64,000 bases of DNA, from positions 3,162,001 through 3,226,000 of the forward strand of contig NZ_KB375270.1 in the NCBI RefSeq assembly GCF_000314735.2, given 5' to 3'. Source of the stretch: Afipia felis ATCC 53690. GTDB lineage: Bacteria > Pseudomonadota > Alphaproteobacteria > Rhizobiales > Xanthobacteraceae. Positions 17,777 through 27,841 of this stretch are shown here, piece by piece (position 1 is the first letter of the stretch; every line of letters starts with the position of its first letter). Position numbers and translations under genes: made by a program. The notes beneath the pieces were generated by a model. That model was not told the DNA's origin and searched no databases. It saw nothing but the letters and a program-made list of their open reading frames with translations.

Positions 17777-19713
17777 TCGTCGGCACCGCCGGACACATCG
17801 ATCACGGCAAGACGGCCCTTGTGCGGGCGCTCACCGGCGTCGATACCGACCGCCTGAAGGAAGAAAAAGCGCGAGGCATCTCGATAGACCTCGGCTTCGC
17901 CTACCTTACGGCCGAGCGTGGTGTGGTCGGCTTCGTCGACGTGCCCGGTCATGAGCGCTTTATTCACAACATGTTGGCCGGTATTGCTGGCATTGATTTC
18001 GCTATGCTGGTCGTAGCCGCCAATGAGGGCATCAAACCGCAGACCGAGGAGCATCTGCAGATTCTCGACCTGCTCGGCCTGTCGCGCGGCGTTGTTGCAT
18101 TGACGAAATCGGACCTCGTGGAGGTGGAACGGCTGGCCTTGATCTCGGACGAGATTGCAGAGCGGCTGGAATCCACCAGCCTTGGCGATATTCCGATCGT
18201 CCCGGTTTCAACCGTTACCGGAAACGGCATCGACGAATTAAGGCGATTGATCCTCGATGCGTATGATGTCGAATCCATGCCGCACGGCGATGGCCGGTTT
18301 CGCATGGCGGTGGATCGCTGTTTCACCTTGACCGGAATGGGAACGATCGTAACTGGCGCCGTGATGTCGGGCCAGATCGAAACAGGCGGGCACGTTGTCG
18401 TCACCCCGTCCGGAATTAGAGCACAGGTTCGTTCCATTCATGCGCAAAACCGCAAGACACAGATCGGTCGCCGCGGCGATCGCTGCGCGCTCAATCTCGT
18501 AGGCTCCGATGTCAGCCGCGAGGCGATTTCGCGCGGCGACGTAATTGCGGATCCAGGCCTGCATTGTCCCGCGGACCGTCTCGACGTCCATCTACATTTG
18601 TTGGCGAGCGAACGGCGGCCTCTGCCGCACTGGACGCCGGTCAAGCTTCATCACGGCACCGCGCAGGTGGTAGCTCGTACCGTCATTCTGGCCGACGGTC
18701 CGCTGCCGCCAGGCAGCGATGGATTTGTGCAGCTCGTCCTCGATCGGCCGACAGCCGCGACCGTCGGCGAACGCTTCGTCGTCCGGGACATATCGGATCA
18801 GCGGACGATCGGGGGCGGGCGGTTTCTCGATCTGCGGGGGCCGACGCGCAAACGGCGCTCACCACAGCGCGTCTCGCAGCTCAACGCCTTGCTGAAGCCA
18901 TCCCTCAAGGAAACGCTTGCCGGATTGCTCGCAGTCCACCCCTATTACGTTGCATTGACAGCGTTCGGGCGCGACCGTGCTTTGTCGCAAACTCAGACAG
19001 ACGCTCTTGTGCGCGACTTGGGATTGACAGTGCTTCCACACGGAGCGGATCGTCTTGCGATCTCACGGGAAACGGCCCAGAAGCTCGATGCCGATATTCT
19101 TGCGGTTCTCGAGGATCATCACCGGAATCATGCCGAGATGATTGGTCTTGGGTTCGAGAAGCTGAGGATCGGGCTGAATCCAAGATTGCCGGCGCCGGCG
19201 CTCAAGGGATTTCTTCAGCAACTGGTGAGCGCGCGGCGCGTGGTGATCGAAGGTGCCTGGGTGCGGCTTGCGTCCCATGCGATGCATTTGTCGGTTCCCG
19301 ACGAGCGGGTATGGTGCAAGCTTTCACCCCTTCTGGAGGGGACGGAGCGTTTCCGGCCATCGCGGGTGAGAGAACTCAGCGAGCGGCTTGCACTGACAGA
19401 GTACGACATTCGCCGGCTGCTGAAAGCGCTTGCCAAGATGGGAAAGGTCCAGGAGGTTTCGCAGGATCATTTTTTTATGCGCGAAACCGTCGTCGAAATA
19501 CTTGACGTCGTGATAGAGCTTGCGGAAAAGAATTCAGGCCGCGTGACGGTGGCGGATCTGCGCGATCGTCTTGACAGCGGACGCAAGCTCGCCATCGACT
19601 TGCTGGAATTCTTCGATCGGCACGGCGTGACGATCAGGCGCGGCGACTTTCGCGTTTTGAATCAGCCAAAACTCGGCCTTTTCAAATCGCCGAAATTCGC
19701 AACGGCCGGATAA
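17773..19713 (+). CDS. selB: Selenocysteine-specific elongation factor SelB
   Basis: 646 aa from ATG 17773. The frame is open further up inside selA, but the family start [20 protein letters not shown] fixes it. Domain I is an EF-Tu-like GTPase: P-loop [20 protein letters not shown], and TKSD for the usual NKxD. Domains II-III follow. The C-terminal ~250 residues form winged helices that read the SECIS hairpin (HYVAL...[26 protein letters not shown]). It brings Sec-tRNA(Sec) to UGA on the ribosome. Its stop lies one base before tRNA-Sec. Confidence 0.95.
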   Translation: MIVGTAGHIDHGKTALVRALTGVDTDRLKEEKARGISIDLGFAYLTAERGVVGFVDVPGHERFIHNMLAGIAGIDFAMLVVAANEGIKPQTEEHLQILDLLGLSRGVVALTKSDLVEVERLALISDEIAERLESTSLGDIPIVPVSTVTGNGIDELRRLILDAYDVESMPHGDGRFRMAVDRCFTLTGMGTIVTGAVMSGQIETGGHVVVTPSGIRAQVRSIHAQNRKTQIGRRGDRCALNLVGSDVSREAISRGDVIADPGLHCPADRLDVHLHLLASERRPLPHWTPVKLHHGTAQVVARTVILADGPLPPGSDGFVQLVLDRPTAATVGERFVVRDISDQRTIGGGRFLDLRGPTRKRRSPQRVSQLNALLKPSLKETLAGLLAVHPYYVALTAFGRDRALSQTQTDALVRDLGLTVLPHGADRLAISRETAQKLDADILAVLEDHHRNHAEMIGLGFEKLRIGLNPRLPAPALKGFLQQLVSARRVVIEGAWVRLASHAMHLSVPDERVWCKLSPLLEGTERFRPSRVRELSERLALTEYDIRRLLKALAKMGKVQEVSQDHFFMRETVVEILDVVIELAEKNSGRVTVADLRDRLDSGRKLAIDLLEFFDRHGVTIRRGDFRVLNQPKLGLFKSPKFATAG

Positions 19714-19714
19714 T

Positions 19715-19810
19715 GGAGGAGAATCGTCCCTGGTGGGACGTCCGGACTTCAAATCCGGGAAGGACCGTCGGACGGTTCTTGGTGGGTTCGACTCCCGCTC
19801 TCTTCCGCCA
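19715..19810 (+). tRNA. selC: tRNA-Sec (anticodon UCA)
   Basis: 96 nt including encoded CCA (19808-19810). An 8-bp acceptor stem GGAGGAGA (19715-19722) pairs with TCTCTTCC, leaving discriminator G. Anticodon loop CTTCAAA with TCA at 19749-19751 in a 5-bp CCGGA/TCCGG stem. A long variable arm (around GGACCGTCGGACGGTTC) and a GGTTCGA T-loop follow. The long acceptor stem, TCA anticodon and large extra arm are specific to bacterial tRNA-Sec. It starts one base after the selB stop. Confidence 0.96.
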
Positions 19811-19844
19811 TCCGTTGCGCATCCGGCCGACCCCGGCGCTGCGC

Positions 19845-20918
19845 CTAACTCCGAACGTCGATACCGGCCTGCCCCTTTTCGACGGAGCCGATGATAGATG
19901 CGGACCGATAGCCGGCCACCTTTATCCGATCCAGAAGGGTTTGTGCGTGGGATGCGGTGCAGGCGATCAGCAGCCCACCGGATGTCTGCGGATCGGTGAG
20001 GAGATGCTGGCGCCATTCCGGCAGGTCGTCCGGTAAGACGACCCCTTCGGAGACGCTGCTCCAGTTACGTTTTGAAGCACCGGTGATGAAGCCCTTTTTT
20101 GCGAGTTCCACCGTCTGTTTGAGGAGCGGCACGCGAGGCCAATCGATCTTCAGGCGCAGGTCGGAGCCGCGTGCCATTTCCAGCGCGTGCCCGAGCAGCC
20201 CGAAGCCTGTGACGTCGGTCACGGCATGCACATCTTTGTCTTCTCCGAGGCTGGTGCCGATCACGTTGAGCTGGGTGGTCGAGGCCAGCATGTCCTGATA
20301 GCCGTCCGCGTCGAGCTGGCCGTTCTTCAGTGCTGCGGAGTAGAAGCCCACGCCAAGAGCCTTGGTCAAAATCAGGCTGTCGCCGGCCTGCGCGCCGCTG
20401 TTGCGCCGGATTTGATCCGGGCGGCAGGTGCCAATTACGGCCAGACCGTAGATCGGTTCGGCGGAATCGATCGAATGTCCTCCGGCTACGGGAATTCCCG
20501 CCTGCGCGCAGGCTCGCGCGCCGCCCGCCAGAATATCGCGGACGGTTTCGATCGGCAGCTTTCCTAGCGGCATGCCGAGGATAGCCAGCGCCATGAGAGG
20601 TTTCGCTCCCATCGCATAGATGTCCGAGACCGCGTTTGTCGCGGCGATCTGACCGAAATCAGTTGGATCATCCACGATGGGCATGAAGAAGTCGGTCGTT
20701 GCCACGACACATGTCCGGTCATCGATCTGCCAGACGGCGGCGTCATCTCCTGTTTCGCTTCCGACCAGCAGGTTCTTGAACGGCGAAGCGAGCGGCGATG
20801 CCGAGAGCAGGTCATGGAGAACCGAGGGCGAGAGTTTGCAGCCGCAACCTCCGCCGTGAGCGAGGCTCGTCAGCCGAGGCGGCGTCTCGATAACGGGTTT
20901 GGTGGCTTTTTGCGTCAT
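19845..20918 (-). CDS. selD: Selenide, water dikinase (selenophosphate synthetase)
   Basis: 357 aa from ATG 20918 with a GAGG site. A GTG at 20930 would add four residues and overlaps that site. Makes selenophosphate from selenide and ATP. Catalytic region [11 protein letters not shown] near the N-terminus, with Cys where some SelD proteins carry Sec. ATP-binding blocks [37 protein letters not shown], and the C-terminal [11 protein letters not shown]. Convergent with selA-selB-selC, so the Sec genes form two facing units. Selenophosphate may also feed 2-selenouridine tRNA modification, but no selU is in the window. Confidence 0.95.
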   Translation of the reverse strand: MTQKATKPVIETPPRLTSLAHGGGCGCKLSPSVLHDLLSASPLASPFKNLLVGSETGDDAAVWQIDDRTCVVATTDFFMPIVDDPTDFGQIAATNAVSDIYAMGAKPLMALAILGMPLGKLPIETVRDILAGGARACAQAGIPVAGGHSIDSAEPIYGLAVIGTCRPDQIRRNSGAQAGDSLILTKALGVGFYSAALKNGQLDADGYQDMLASTTQLNVIGTSLGEDKDVHAVTDVTGFGLLGHALEMARGSDLRLKIDWPRVPLLKQTVELAKKGFITGASKRNWSSVSEGVVLPDDLPEWRQHLLTDPQTSGGLLIACTASHAQTLLDRIKVAGYRSASIIGSVEKGQAGIDVRS

Positions 20919-21057
20919 GTGCATCCTCACATACTGGTCGCGTTCACTATAGCGCGGCGTCCGTGGATCGGAATGTCAATATCTAGATAGCGGCCGGCCG
21001 GTTCACGCCGATAGTGCCGATCGTGTCAGCGAGGGTTGCCTTGCGGCGGGAGGCTTT

Positions 21058-22185
21058 ATGAAGTTAGGGATAGCTCATGAGGTTGATGGTGGGGAGCCGC
21101 GTGTTGCGGCGACGCCGGATACCGTGAAGAAGTACAAGGCGCTGGGGATCGACGTTGCGATCGAGCCGGGCGCGGGCATCAAGTCCGGCCTGCTGGACGC
21201 CGACTACGAAGCCATGGGCGCCGTGGTCAGCGCAGACGCCGTGAAGGACGCCGACATCGTCATCAAGGTGAAGCGTCCGGAAGCCAGCGAACTCGCGACC
21301 TATAAAAAGGGCGCGCTCGTACTCGCGATCATGGATCCGTACGGCAACGAAGCCGCGCTCAAGGCGATGGCCGCCGCCGGCGTGTCGGGCTTTGCGATGG
21401 AGTTGATGCCGCGCATCACCCGCGCGCAGGTGATGGACGTGCTGTCCTCTCAGGCGAACCTAGCGGGCTATCGCGCCGTGATCGAGGCCGCCGAATCCTT
21501 CGGCCGCGCCTTCCCGATGATGATGACCGCTGCGGGCACCGTGCCGGCCGCCAAGGTGTTCGTGATGGGTGTCGGCGTTGCCGGCCTCCAGGCGATCGCG
21601 ACCGCGCGCCGCCTCGGCGCCGTCGTCTCCGCCACCGACGTTCGCCCCGCGACGAAGGAGCAGGTCGAAAGCCTCGGCGCCAAGTTCCTCGCGGTCGAAG
21701 ACGAAGAGTTCAAGAACGCGCAGACGGCGGGCGGCTACGCCAAGGAAATGTCCAAGGAGTATCAGGCCAAGCAGGCCGCGCTCACCGCCGAGCACATCAA
21801 GAAGCAGGACATCATCATCACCACGGCGCTGATCCCGGGCCGTCCGGCTCCGAAGCTTGTCACCGCCGACATGGTCGCGTCGATGAAGCCCGGTTCGGTG
21901 CTGGTCGATCTCGCGGTCGAGCGCGGCGGCAACGTCGAGGGCGCGAAGGTGAACGAGATCGCCGAGGTCAACGGCGTCAAGATCATCGGGTACACCAACC
22001 TCGCGGGTAAGGTCGCGGCTTCGGCCTCAAGCCTGTACGCACGCAACCTGCAGTCGTTCATCGAGACGATGTTCGATAAGGAAACCAAATCACTGGCCGT
22101 GAAGTGGGACGACGAACTGGTCAAAGCCACCGCGCTGACCAAGGACGGCGCCGTCATCCACCCGAACTTCCAGCCGAAGGCGTAA
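21058..22185 (+). CDS. pntAA: NAD(P) transhydrogenase subunit alpha part 1
   Basis: 375 aa. NAD(H)-binding dI component of the proton-translocating transhydrogenase that makes NADPH from NADH. Landmarks: [20 protein letters not shown] at the start, [10 protein letters not shown](V)[16 protein letters not shown], the dinucleotide fold [20 protein letters not shown], and [20 protein letters not shown]. Alpha is split into two genes as in most alphaproteobacteria. GGAGG precedes the start. First gene of pntAA-AB-B (spacings 11 and 14 bp). Placed directly after the Sec genes; it may help supply NADPH for TrxR, but the operon is a housekeeping type. Confidence 0.95.
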   Translation: MKLGIAHEVDGGEPRVAATPDTVKKYKALGIDVAIEPGAGIKSGLLDADYEAMGAVVSADAVKDADIVIKVKRPEASELATYKKGALVLAIMDPYGNEAALKAMAAAGVSGFAMELMPRITRAQVMDVLSSQANLAGYRAVIEAAESFGRAFPMMMTAAGTVPAAKVFVMGVGVAGLQAIATARRLGAVVSATDVRPATKEQVESLGAKFLAVEDEEFKNAQTAGGYAKEMSKEYQAKQAALTAEHIKKQDIIITTALIPGRPAPKLVTADMVASMKPGSVLVDLAVERGGNVEGAKVNEIAEVNGVKIIGYTNLAGKVAASASSLYARNLQSFIETMFDKETKSLAVKWDDELVKATALTKDGAVIHPNFQPKA

Positions 22186-22196
22186 GGAGTCCAGCC

Positions 22197-22517
22197 ATGC
22201 ATGGTCTTGAGATTGTCGACCCGTTCGTGTTCCGGCTGTCGATCTTCGTGCTCGCGGTGTTCGTGGGCTATTTCGTGGTGTGGTCGGTGACGCCCGCGCT
22301 GCACACGCCGCTGATGTCGGTGACCAACGCGATCTCCTCGGTGATCGTGGTTGGTGCGCTGCTCGCGGTCGGCGTGGCACTTGTCGGCGACGACAACGGC
22401 CCGCTGTGGGCGCGTGCCTTCGGCTTCATCGCGCTGGTTTTTGCATGCATCAATATTTTTGGCGGCTTCCTTGTCACCCAGCGCATGCTGGCGATGTACA
22501 AGAAAAAGCAGAAGTGA
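22197..22517 (+). CDS. pntAB: NAD(P) transhydrogenase subunit alpha part 2
   Basis: 106 aa from ATG 22197. Small membrane subunit with about three hydrophobic helices ([59 protein letters not shown]) and the family ending [11 protein letters not shown]. It forms the proton channel (dII) together with the N-terminal part of PntB. Upstream open frame is an extension into pntAA and is not used. Confidence 0.94.
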   Translation: MHGLEIVDPFVFRLSIFVLAVFVGYFVVWSVTPALHTPLMSVTNAISSVIVVGALLAVGVALVGDDNGPLWARAFGFIALVFACINIFGGFLVTQRMLAMYKKKQK

Positions 22518-22531
22518 GCAGGGGCTAAGCC

Positions 22532-23935
22532 ATGAACGCTAATCTTTCGGCGCTGCTCTATCTGGTGGCAGGTGTTCTCTTCATCCTGTCGCTGCGCGGA
22601 CTTTCAAGTCCGGCCTCTTCGCGCCAGGGCAACTTCTTCGGCATGATCGGTATGGCGATTGCGGTCGCCACCACGCTTGCGGCGCATCCGCCGACCAGCG
22701 CCACCGGTTGGATCCTGGTGATCCTCGGCGTCGCCATCGGCGGCAGCATTGGTGCGGTGATCGCCAAGCGCGTGCCGATGACCTCGATGCCTGAACTGGT
22801 CGCTGCCTTTCACTCGCTGGTCGGCATGGCCGCGGTGCTGGTCGCGGCCGGTGCGTTCTACGCGCCGACCGCCTTCGGCATCGGTACCCATGGTTCAATC
22901 CACGCCCAGAGCCTCATCGAGATGTCCCTCGGCGTCGCCATCGGCGCGCTGACCTTCACCGGCTCGGTGATCGCATTCATGAAGCTGTCGGGCCGCATGA
23001 GCGGCGCGCCCATCATCCTGCCGGCGCGTCACATCATCAACATCGCGCTGGCGCTGGCGCTGGTGTTCTTCATCTACGGTCTGATCGTCTCGCAGAGCGC
23101 GGTGGACTTCTGGCTCATCACCATCATCGCGCTGGTGCTCGGCGTGCTGCTGATCATCCCGATCGGCGGCGCCGACATGCCGGTGGTGATCTCGATGCTC
23201 AACTCCTATTCGGGTTGGGCCGCGGCCGGCATCGGCTTCACGCTCGGCAACTCGGCGCTCATCATCACCGGCGCGCTGGTCGGCTCGTCGGGCGCGATCC
23301 TGTCCTACATCATGTGCCACGCGATGAATCGCTCCTTCATCTCGGTCATCCTCGGCGGCTTCGGCGGCGATTCCGGCGGAGCAGCGGCTGCCGCAGGCGG
23401 CGGAGAGGCACGTCCGGTCAAGCTCGGCTCGGCCGACGACGCGGCCTTCATCATGAAGAACGCGCAGAAGGTCATCATCGTGCCGGGTTACGGCATGGCG
23501 GTCGCGCAGGCTCAGCACGCGCTTCGCGAAATGGCGGATACGCTGAAGAAAGAAGGCGTCGAAGTGAAGTACGCCATCCATCCGGTCGCGGGCCGCATGC
23601 CAGGCCACATGAACGTGCTGCTGGCGGAAGCCAACGTGCCTTACGACGAGGTGTTCGAGCTCGAGGACATCAACTCGGAATTCGCGCAGGCCGACGTGGC
23701 CTTCGTGATCGGCGCCAACGACGTTACCAACCCGGCGGCGGAAGAAGATCCGAAGTCGCCGATCTACGGCATGCCCGTGCTGCAGGTCTGGAAGGCCGGC
23801 ACAGTGATGTTCATCAAGCGCTCGCTCGCCTCCGGCTATGCCGGCGTCGACAACCCGCTGTTCTATCGTGACAACACGATGATGCTGCTCGGCGATGCCA
23901 AGAAGATGGCCGAGAACATCGTCAAGGGAATGTAG
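22532..23935 (+). CDS. pntB: NAD(P) transhydrogenase subunit beta
   Basis: 467 aa. The N-terminal two thirds is membrane dII with many helices, including RQGNFFGMIGMAIAVATTLA and GGADMPVVISMLNSYSGWAA. The C-terminal dIII NADP-binding domain has VIIVPGYGMAVAQAQH, HPVAGRMPGHMNVLLAEA, DINSEFAQADVAFVIGANDV and a KRSLASGYAGVDNPLF ending. Complete and of normal length. NADPH made here would be the direct feed for the TrxR at 11065. Confidence 0.95.
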   Translation: MNANLSALLYLVAGVLFILSLRGLSSPASSRQGNFFGMIGMAIAVATTLAAHPPTSATGWILVILGVAIGGSIGAVIAKRVPMTSMPELVAAFHSLVGMAAVLVAAGAFYAPTAFGIGTHGSIHAQSLIEMSLGVAIGALTFTGSVIAFMKLSGRMSGAPIILPARHIINIALALALVFFIYGLIVSQSAVDFWLITIIALVLGVLLIIPIGGADMPVVISMLNSYSGWAAAGIGFTLGNSALIITGALVGSSGAILSYIMCHAMNRSFISVILGGFGGDSGGAAAAAGGGEARPVKLGSADDAAFIMKNAQKVIIVPGYGMAVAQAQHALREMADTLKKEGVEVKYAIHPVAGRMPGHMNVLLAEANVPYDEVFELEDINSEFAQADVAFVIGANDVTNPAAEEDPKSPIYGMPVLQVWKAGTVMFIKRSLASGYAGVDNPLFYRDNTMMLLGDAKKMAENIVKGM

Positions 23936-24031
23936 GCGTAAACCACTAACGGAATACCGACACAGGCTGTCAACTAATTGGCTTCTTCAAAACGCCATCA
24001 GGTTTACAAGCGAACAACAAGCGGAAGTTAC

Positions 24032-24265
24032 ATGAAAAAGTTGCCTCGCCGATTCGGTCATTTTGTGTATGGCACCATTCAGTCCGGACTCACGAGCGGC
24101 GTGGCGAGCGGTATTGCAAGCGTTGGTTATCTGGAACATGGACTATTTCTCACGCGCTGGGTCAACGCCTGGATCATCTCGTGGACGCTGATGATGCCGT
24201 TGGTGTTGCTTGCGGCGCCTCTCATCCACCGGCTGACGCTTCTTATAGCGCACGACGAGCCTTGA
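24032..24265 (+). CDS. DUF2798 small membrane protein (copy 1)
   Basis: 77 aa from ATG 24032. Two membrane helices (QSGLTSGVASGIASVGYL and the second ending LMMPLVLLAAPLIHRLTLL) with the DUF2798 pattern RRFGHFVYG-IQSG-TSG...W---W-ISW-LM-P-VLLAAP-I-RL. Function unknown. It is one of three intact copies in the window (also 32742 and 37436) plus a seven-codon fragment at 4309. Here it is followed by a small protein ending DPIWDH, as also happens at 37436/37695. Confidence 0.8.
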   Translation: MKKLPRRFGHFVYGTIQSGLTSGVASGIASVGYLEHGLFLTRWVNAWIISWTLMMPLVLLAAPLIHRLTLLIAHDEP

Positions 24266-24293
24266 TCATCACCTATAGGAGGACTGCACTGAC

Positions 24294-24503
24294 GTGCGGC
24301 TGTTAGCAGTGACACATCTACGTCTCATAAGCTCTTTTTCAAATTCTAAGCAAAGCGGGATTGTTGATTTAAAGCCTTCCACGGCTGAGACTGATCTTCG
24401 TCTTCGTCTTCTTCGAGCATTTGCCATGCTTTCAACTCAGGAGGATAGATTGGAGGTCGTGCGGAGGGCGGAAGCTTTAGTCGATCCGATCTGGGATCAC
24501 TGA
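24294..24503 (+). CDS. Small protein ending DPIWDH
   Basis: 69 aa, possible GTG start at 24294; an AGGAGG lies 11 bases upstream. Soluble, basic, not a family I recognise. It resembles the 68-aa product at 37695-37901 in length, in an arginine-rich middle and in the ending DPIWD(H/Y). Both follow a DUF2798 gene. This repeated arrangement is the main support for it being real. Confidence 0.5.
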   Translation: MRLLAVTHLRLISSFSNSKQSGIVDLKPSTAETDLRLRLLRAFAMLSTQEDRLEVVRRAEALVDPIWDH

Positions 24504-24560
24504 AAAACAATCATAATCCATTGAAGTAAACATCAAACAATCCAGGGAGTTCGTTCGTCT

Positions 24561-26696
24561 ATGGGGGCAATCGACAAAGCATCCGTTCGCAAGGTTCTGG
24601 ACAAGGTCAAGGCTGATGGCCGTGACAGCCTCACCGCGCCGGAAGGCAAACTGGTTTGTGACGCGTACGGCATCGCCGTCCCCGGCGAAGGCGTGGCCAA
24701 GTCGGCCGACGAAGCGACCAAGCTCGCAGGCGGCATGGGTTATCCGGTGGTGATGAAGATCGTCTCCCCCGACATTCTGCACAAGACCGAAGCCGGCGGT
24801 GTCGTGGTCGGCGTCAAGGACGACGCGGCTGCGAAGGCTGCCTACGACCAGATTCTGGCGAACGCCAAGAAGTACAAGGCCGACGCGAAGATCGAGGGCA
24901 TCCAAGTTCAGCAGATGCTGACCGGCGGCACCGAAGTCATCATCGGTTCGATCACCGACGATTCGTTCGGCAAGCTCGTGGCCTTCGGCCTCGGCGGCGT
25001 TCTCGTCGAAGTGCTCAAGGACATTACCTTCCGCCTCGCTCCCGCGACCAAGGAAGACGCCCTGTCGATGCTCGACGGCATCCAGGCCAAGGAAATGCTG
25101 CACGGCGTTCGTGGCGGCGATCCGGTGAACCGTGACGCGCTGGCCAACATCATCGTCGGCGTCTCGCAGCTCGTGACCGACTTCCCTGAAATCGTCGAGC
25201 TCGATCTCAACCCGGTGTTCGCCACCAAGAAGGACGCGATTGCCGCCGACGTGCGCATCGTCGTCGACTTCAACTACAAGCCGAAGGCTGCTCCTCGTTC
25301 GGACGAGGAAATCGTCAAGGCGATGAACCGCATCATGATGCCAAAGTCAGTAGCGGTCATCGGCGCATCGGCCGAAGACGGCAAGATCGGCAACTCCGTG
25401 ATGAAGAACCTCATCAACGGCGGCTACAAGGGCGAGATCTATCCGGTCCACCCGAAGGCAGCCGACATCCTCGGCCACAAGGCCTACAAGAGCGTCAAGG
25501 ACATTCCCGGCGAAGTCGACGTCGCGGTGTTCGCGATCCCAGCGAAGTTTGTGGCCGGCGCTCTGACCGAGTGCGGCGAGAAGAAGATTCCTGGCGCCGT
25601 TCTTATTCCGTCGGGCTTCGCCGAAGCGAACGAGCCTGAGCTTCAGGAAGAGATCGTCAAGATCGGCCAGAAGTACGACATCCGCCTGATGGGGCCGAAC
25701 ATTTACGGCTTCTACTACACCCCGGCCAACCTCTGCGCGACCTTCTGCACCGCCTTCGACGTCAAGGGTTCGGCGGCGCTGTCGTCGCAGTCCGGCGGCA
25801 TCGGCATGGCGATCATCGGCTTCTCGCGTTCGGCGAAGATGGGCGTCTCCGCGATCGTCGGTCTCGGCAACAAGTCGGACATCGACGAAGACGATCTGCT
25901 CGCCTTCTTCGAGCAGGACAAGAACACCAACGTCATCGCGATGCATTGCGAAGACTTGAAGGATGGTCGCGCCTTCGCGAACGCCGCCAAGCGCGTGTCG
26001 AAGAAGAAGCCGGTCATCGTGCTGAAGGGTGGCCGCACGTCAGCGGGCGCCAAGGCAGCGGCGTCGCACACCGGCGCCCTTGCCGGCAACGACAAGATCT
26101 ACGAGGATGTCTTCAAGCAGTCCGGCGTGATCCGCGCCCGTTCGCTGCGCCAGCTCCTCGAGTTCGCACGCGGCGTACCGTTGCTGCCGACCCCGAAGGG
26201 CGAAAACGTCCTCATCATCACGGGTGCCGGTGGTTCGGGCGTGCTGCTGTCGGACGCTGTGGTGGACAACGGCCTGTCGCTGATGGCCATGCCTGCCGAT
26301 CTCGACGCGGCGTTCCGCAAGTTCATCCCGCCGTTCGGCGCTTCGGGCAACCCGGTTGACATCACTGGTGGCGAGCCGCCGATCACCTACGTCAACACCG
26401 TGAAGCTCGGCCTCACCGATGATCGCATCCACTCGCTGATCCTCGGCTACTGGCACACGATCGTCACCCCGCCGATGGTGTTCGCGAAGAACATGGTTCA
26501 GATCAAGAATGAGATGAAGGCCCAAGGCTTCGAGAAGCCGATGGTCGCATCGCTCGCAGGCGACGTCGAAGTCGAGGAAGCCTCCGAATATCTCTACCAG
26601 AATGGCATCCCGGCCTATGCGTACTCGACCGAACTTCCCGTGGAAGTGCTCGGTGCGAAGTACAAGTGGGCGCGCGGCGCCGGTCTCATCAAGTAA
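24561..26696 (+). CDS. ADP-forming acyl-CoA synthetase (acetate-CoA ligase family)
   Basis: 711 aa. The N-terminal ATP-grasp domain (residues ~20-235: YPVVMKIVSPDILHKTEAGGVVVGV, EIVELDLNPVFA) is followed by a CoA-binding Rossmann domain (PKSVAVIGASAEDGKIGN near 255) and a succinyl-CoA-synthetase-like part with the phosphohistidine region AASHTGALAGNDKIYEDVF. The order (beta before alpha) is a rearranged form of the two-subunit enzymes. It activates a short carboxylate to its CoA ester with ATP and is reversible. Directly upstream of the DehI-type dehalogenase (36 bp), so its substrate may be acetate or another acid from dehalogenation (inference). Confidence 0.88.
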   Translation: MGAIDKASVRKVLDKVKADGRDSLTAPEGKLVCDAYGIAVPGEGVAKSADEATKLAGGMGYPVVMKIVSPDILHKTEAGGVVVGVKDDAAAKAAYDQILANAKKYKADAKIEGIQVQQMLTGGTEVIIGSITDDSFGKLVAFGLGGVLVEVLKDITFRLAPATKEDALSMLDGIQAKEMLHGVRGGDPVNRDALANIIVGVSQLVTDFPEIVELDLNPVFATKKDAIAADVRIVVDFNYKPKAAPRSDEEIVKAMNRIMMPKSVAVIGASAEDGKIGNSVMKNLINGGYKGEIYPVHPKAADILGHKAYKSVKDIPGEVDVAVFAIPAKFVAGALTECGEKKIPGAVLIPSGFAEANEPELQEEIVKIGQKYDIRLMGPNIYGFYYTPANLCATFCTAFDVKGSAALSSQSGGIGMAIIGFSRSAKMGVSAIVGLGNKSDIDEDDLLAFFEQDKNTNVIAMHCEDLKDGRAFANAAKRVSKKKPVIVLKGGRTSAGAKAAASHTGALAGNDKIYEDVFKQSGVIRARSLRQLLEFARGVPLLPTPKGENVLIITGAGGSGVLLSDAVVDNGLSLMAMPADLDAAFRKFIPPFGASGNPVDITGGEPPITYVNTVKLGLTDDRIHSLILGYWHTIVTPPMVFAKNMVQIKNEMKAQGFEKPMVASLAGDVEVEEASEYLYQNGIPAYAYSTELPVEVLGAKYKWARGAGLIK

Positions 26697-26732
26697 GGCA
26701 CCAATTCATCGTCGTTCGCACAGGAGATGAAG

Positions 26733-27638
26733 ATGTCAGTCAAAACGATATTGGCCAAGTTTCCTCAGGTCGACCATGGTCAGGCATCCGGAGCACTCGC
26801 CGACGTTTACGAGGACATTCACAAAACGCTTCGCGTGCCATGGGTCGCCTTCGCCATTCGGGTGATGTCGCAATTTCCTGATTTCATTCCCGACGCGTGG
26901 GCCGCTCTCAAGCCACATATTTCGACCCGCTATGCTGAGGACGGCGCTGATCTCGTTCGTCTGAACGCGATCGTGCCCGGTCCCGTGATGCCGAATCCGA
27001 CGCCCAAGTTGCTGGCGATGGGTTGGAAAGAAGCCGACATCGAAGAATTGAAAACGTCACTCGATCTGCTGAACTACGGAAATCCGAAATATCTCATCCT
27101 CATCACCGCCTTCAACGAGGCCTGGCACGAGCGTAATGCAGGCGGGCGAAATTTTGCAAAGCTGAGCGGTCGCGACGCCCAAAAAATTCCTTACGGCCTG
27201 CCAGCCGGAGTGAAGAAGTTTAACCTCCTCGATCCCGATCAAGCCGATGAGCGGACCCAGACAATCCTACGAAATCTTCGGGATGCGTCTTTGCATCACG
27301 GTCCCGCCAGCGACTACCGTGTGCTGGGGCGTTGGCCGGACTACTTGGAATTGGCGTTCAAGGACTCTTTGCAACCGGTCGTCTTGTCCGCCGAATATGA
27401 GGAAACGGCCCGCCGCATTCGTAAAATCGCGCGGGATCACGTCAAGGGCTTTGATGAAGTCGCTGGCGTGGCCTGGCGGAATATGACGGAGAAGCTCTCA
27501 GCGGAGCAAATTGCGGGGCTTACCGGACTTCTATTCCTGTACAACCGCTTCATTGCAGACATCACTATCGCCATTATTCGGCTGAAGCAGGCGTTCACGA
27601 ACGCTGAAGACGCGACCCAAAATAAATACACCAAATAA
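26733..27638 (+). CDS. 2-haloacid dehalogenase, DehI family
   Basis: 301 aa from ATG 26733, preceded by AGGAG at six bases; an ATG at 26727 overlaps that site. DehI enzymes are all-helical dehalogenases, unrelated to HAD, that hydrolyse D- and L-2-haloacids without an ester intermediate. Diagnostic blocks: RVPWVAFAIRVM, FPDFIPDAWAALKPHISTRY, NYGNPKYLILITA with Asn114, LHHGPASDYRVL with Asp194 (matching the catalytic Asn/Asp pair of DehI), and GLLFLYNRFIADITIAI. Likely co-transcribed with the acyl-CoA synthetase. Its presence makes haloacid degradation the firm theme of this region. Confidence 0.92.
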   Translation: MSVKTILAKFPQVDHGQASGALADVYEDIHKTLRVPWVAFAIRVMSQFPDFIPDAWAALKPHISTRYAEDGADLVRLNAIVPGPVMPNPTPKLLAMGWKEADIEELKTSLDLLNYGNPKYLILITAFNEAWHERNAGGRNFAKLSGRDAQKIPYGLPAGVKKFNLLDPDQADERTQTILRNLRDASLHHGPASDYRVLGRWPDYLELAFKDSLQPVVLSAEYEETARRIRKIARDHVKGFDEVAGVAWRNMTEKLSAEQIAGLTGLLFLYNRFIADITIAIIRLKQAFTNAEDATQNKYTK

Positions 27639-27841
27639 TGACAACGAACATCCCTCGTTTGCACGAACTCATCAATTATGCATGCGAGCTTAAGAAAGGG
27701 TCATGTAGGAGACTCATTCCCTGAGTGTCCGCCACCAACATCAAGTGTGAATCCAGCAAAATCTTACGCGCGAAGGCACAAGAGTAGACACCGACAAAAC
27801 GCTGCCTTGGTAAGCAATGTTTCTAATGCGCACGCAACTCG

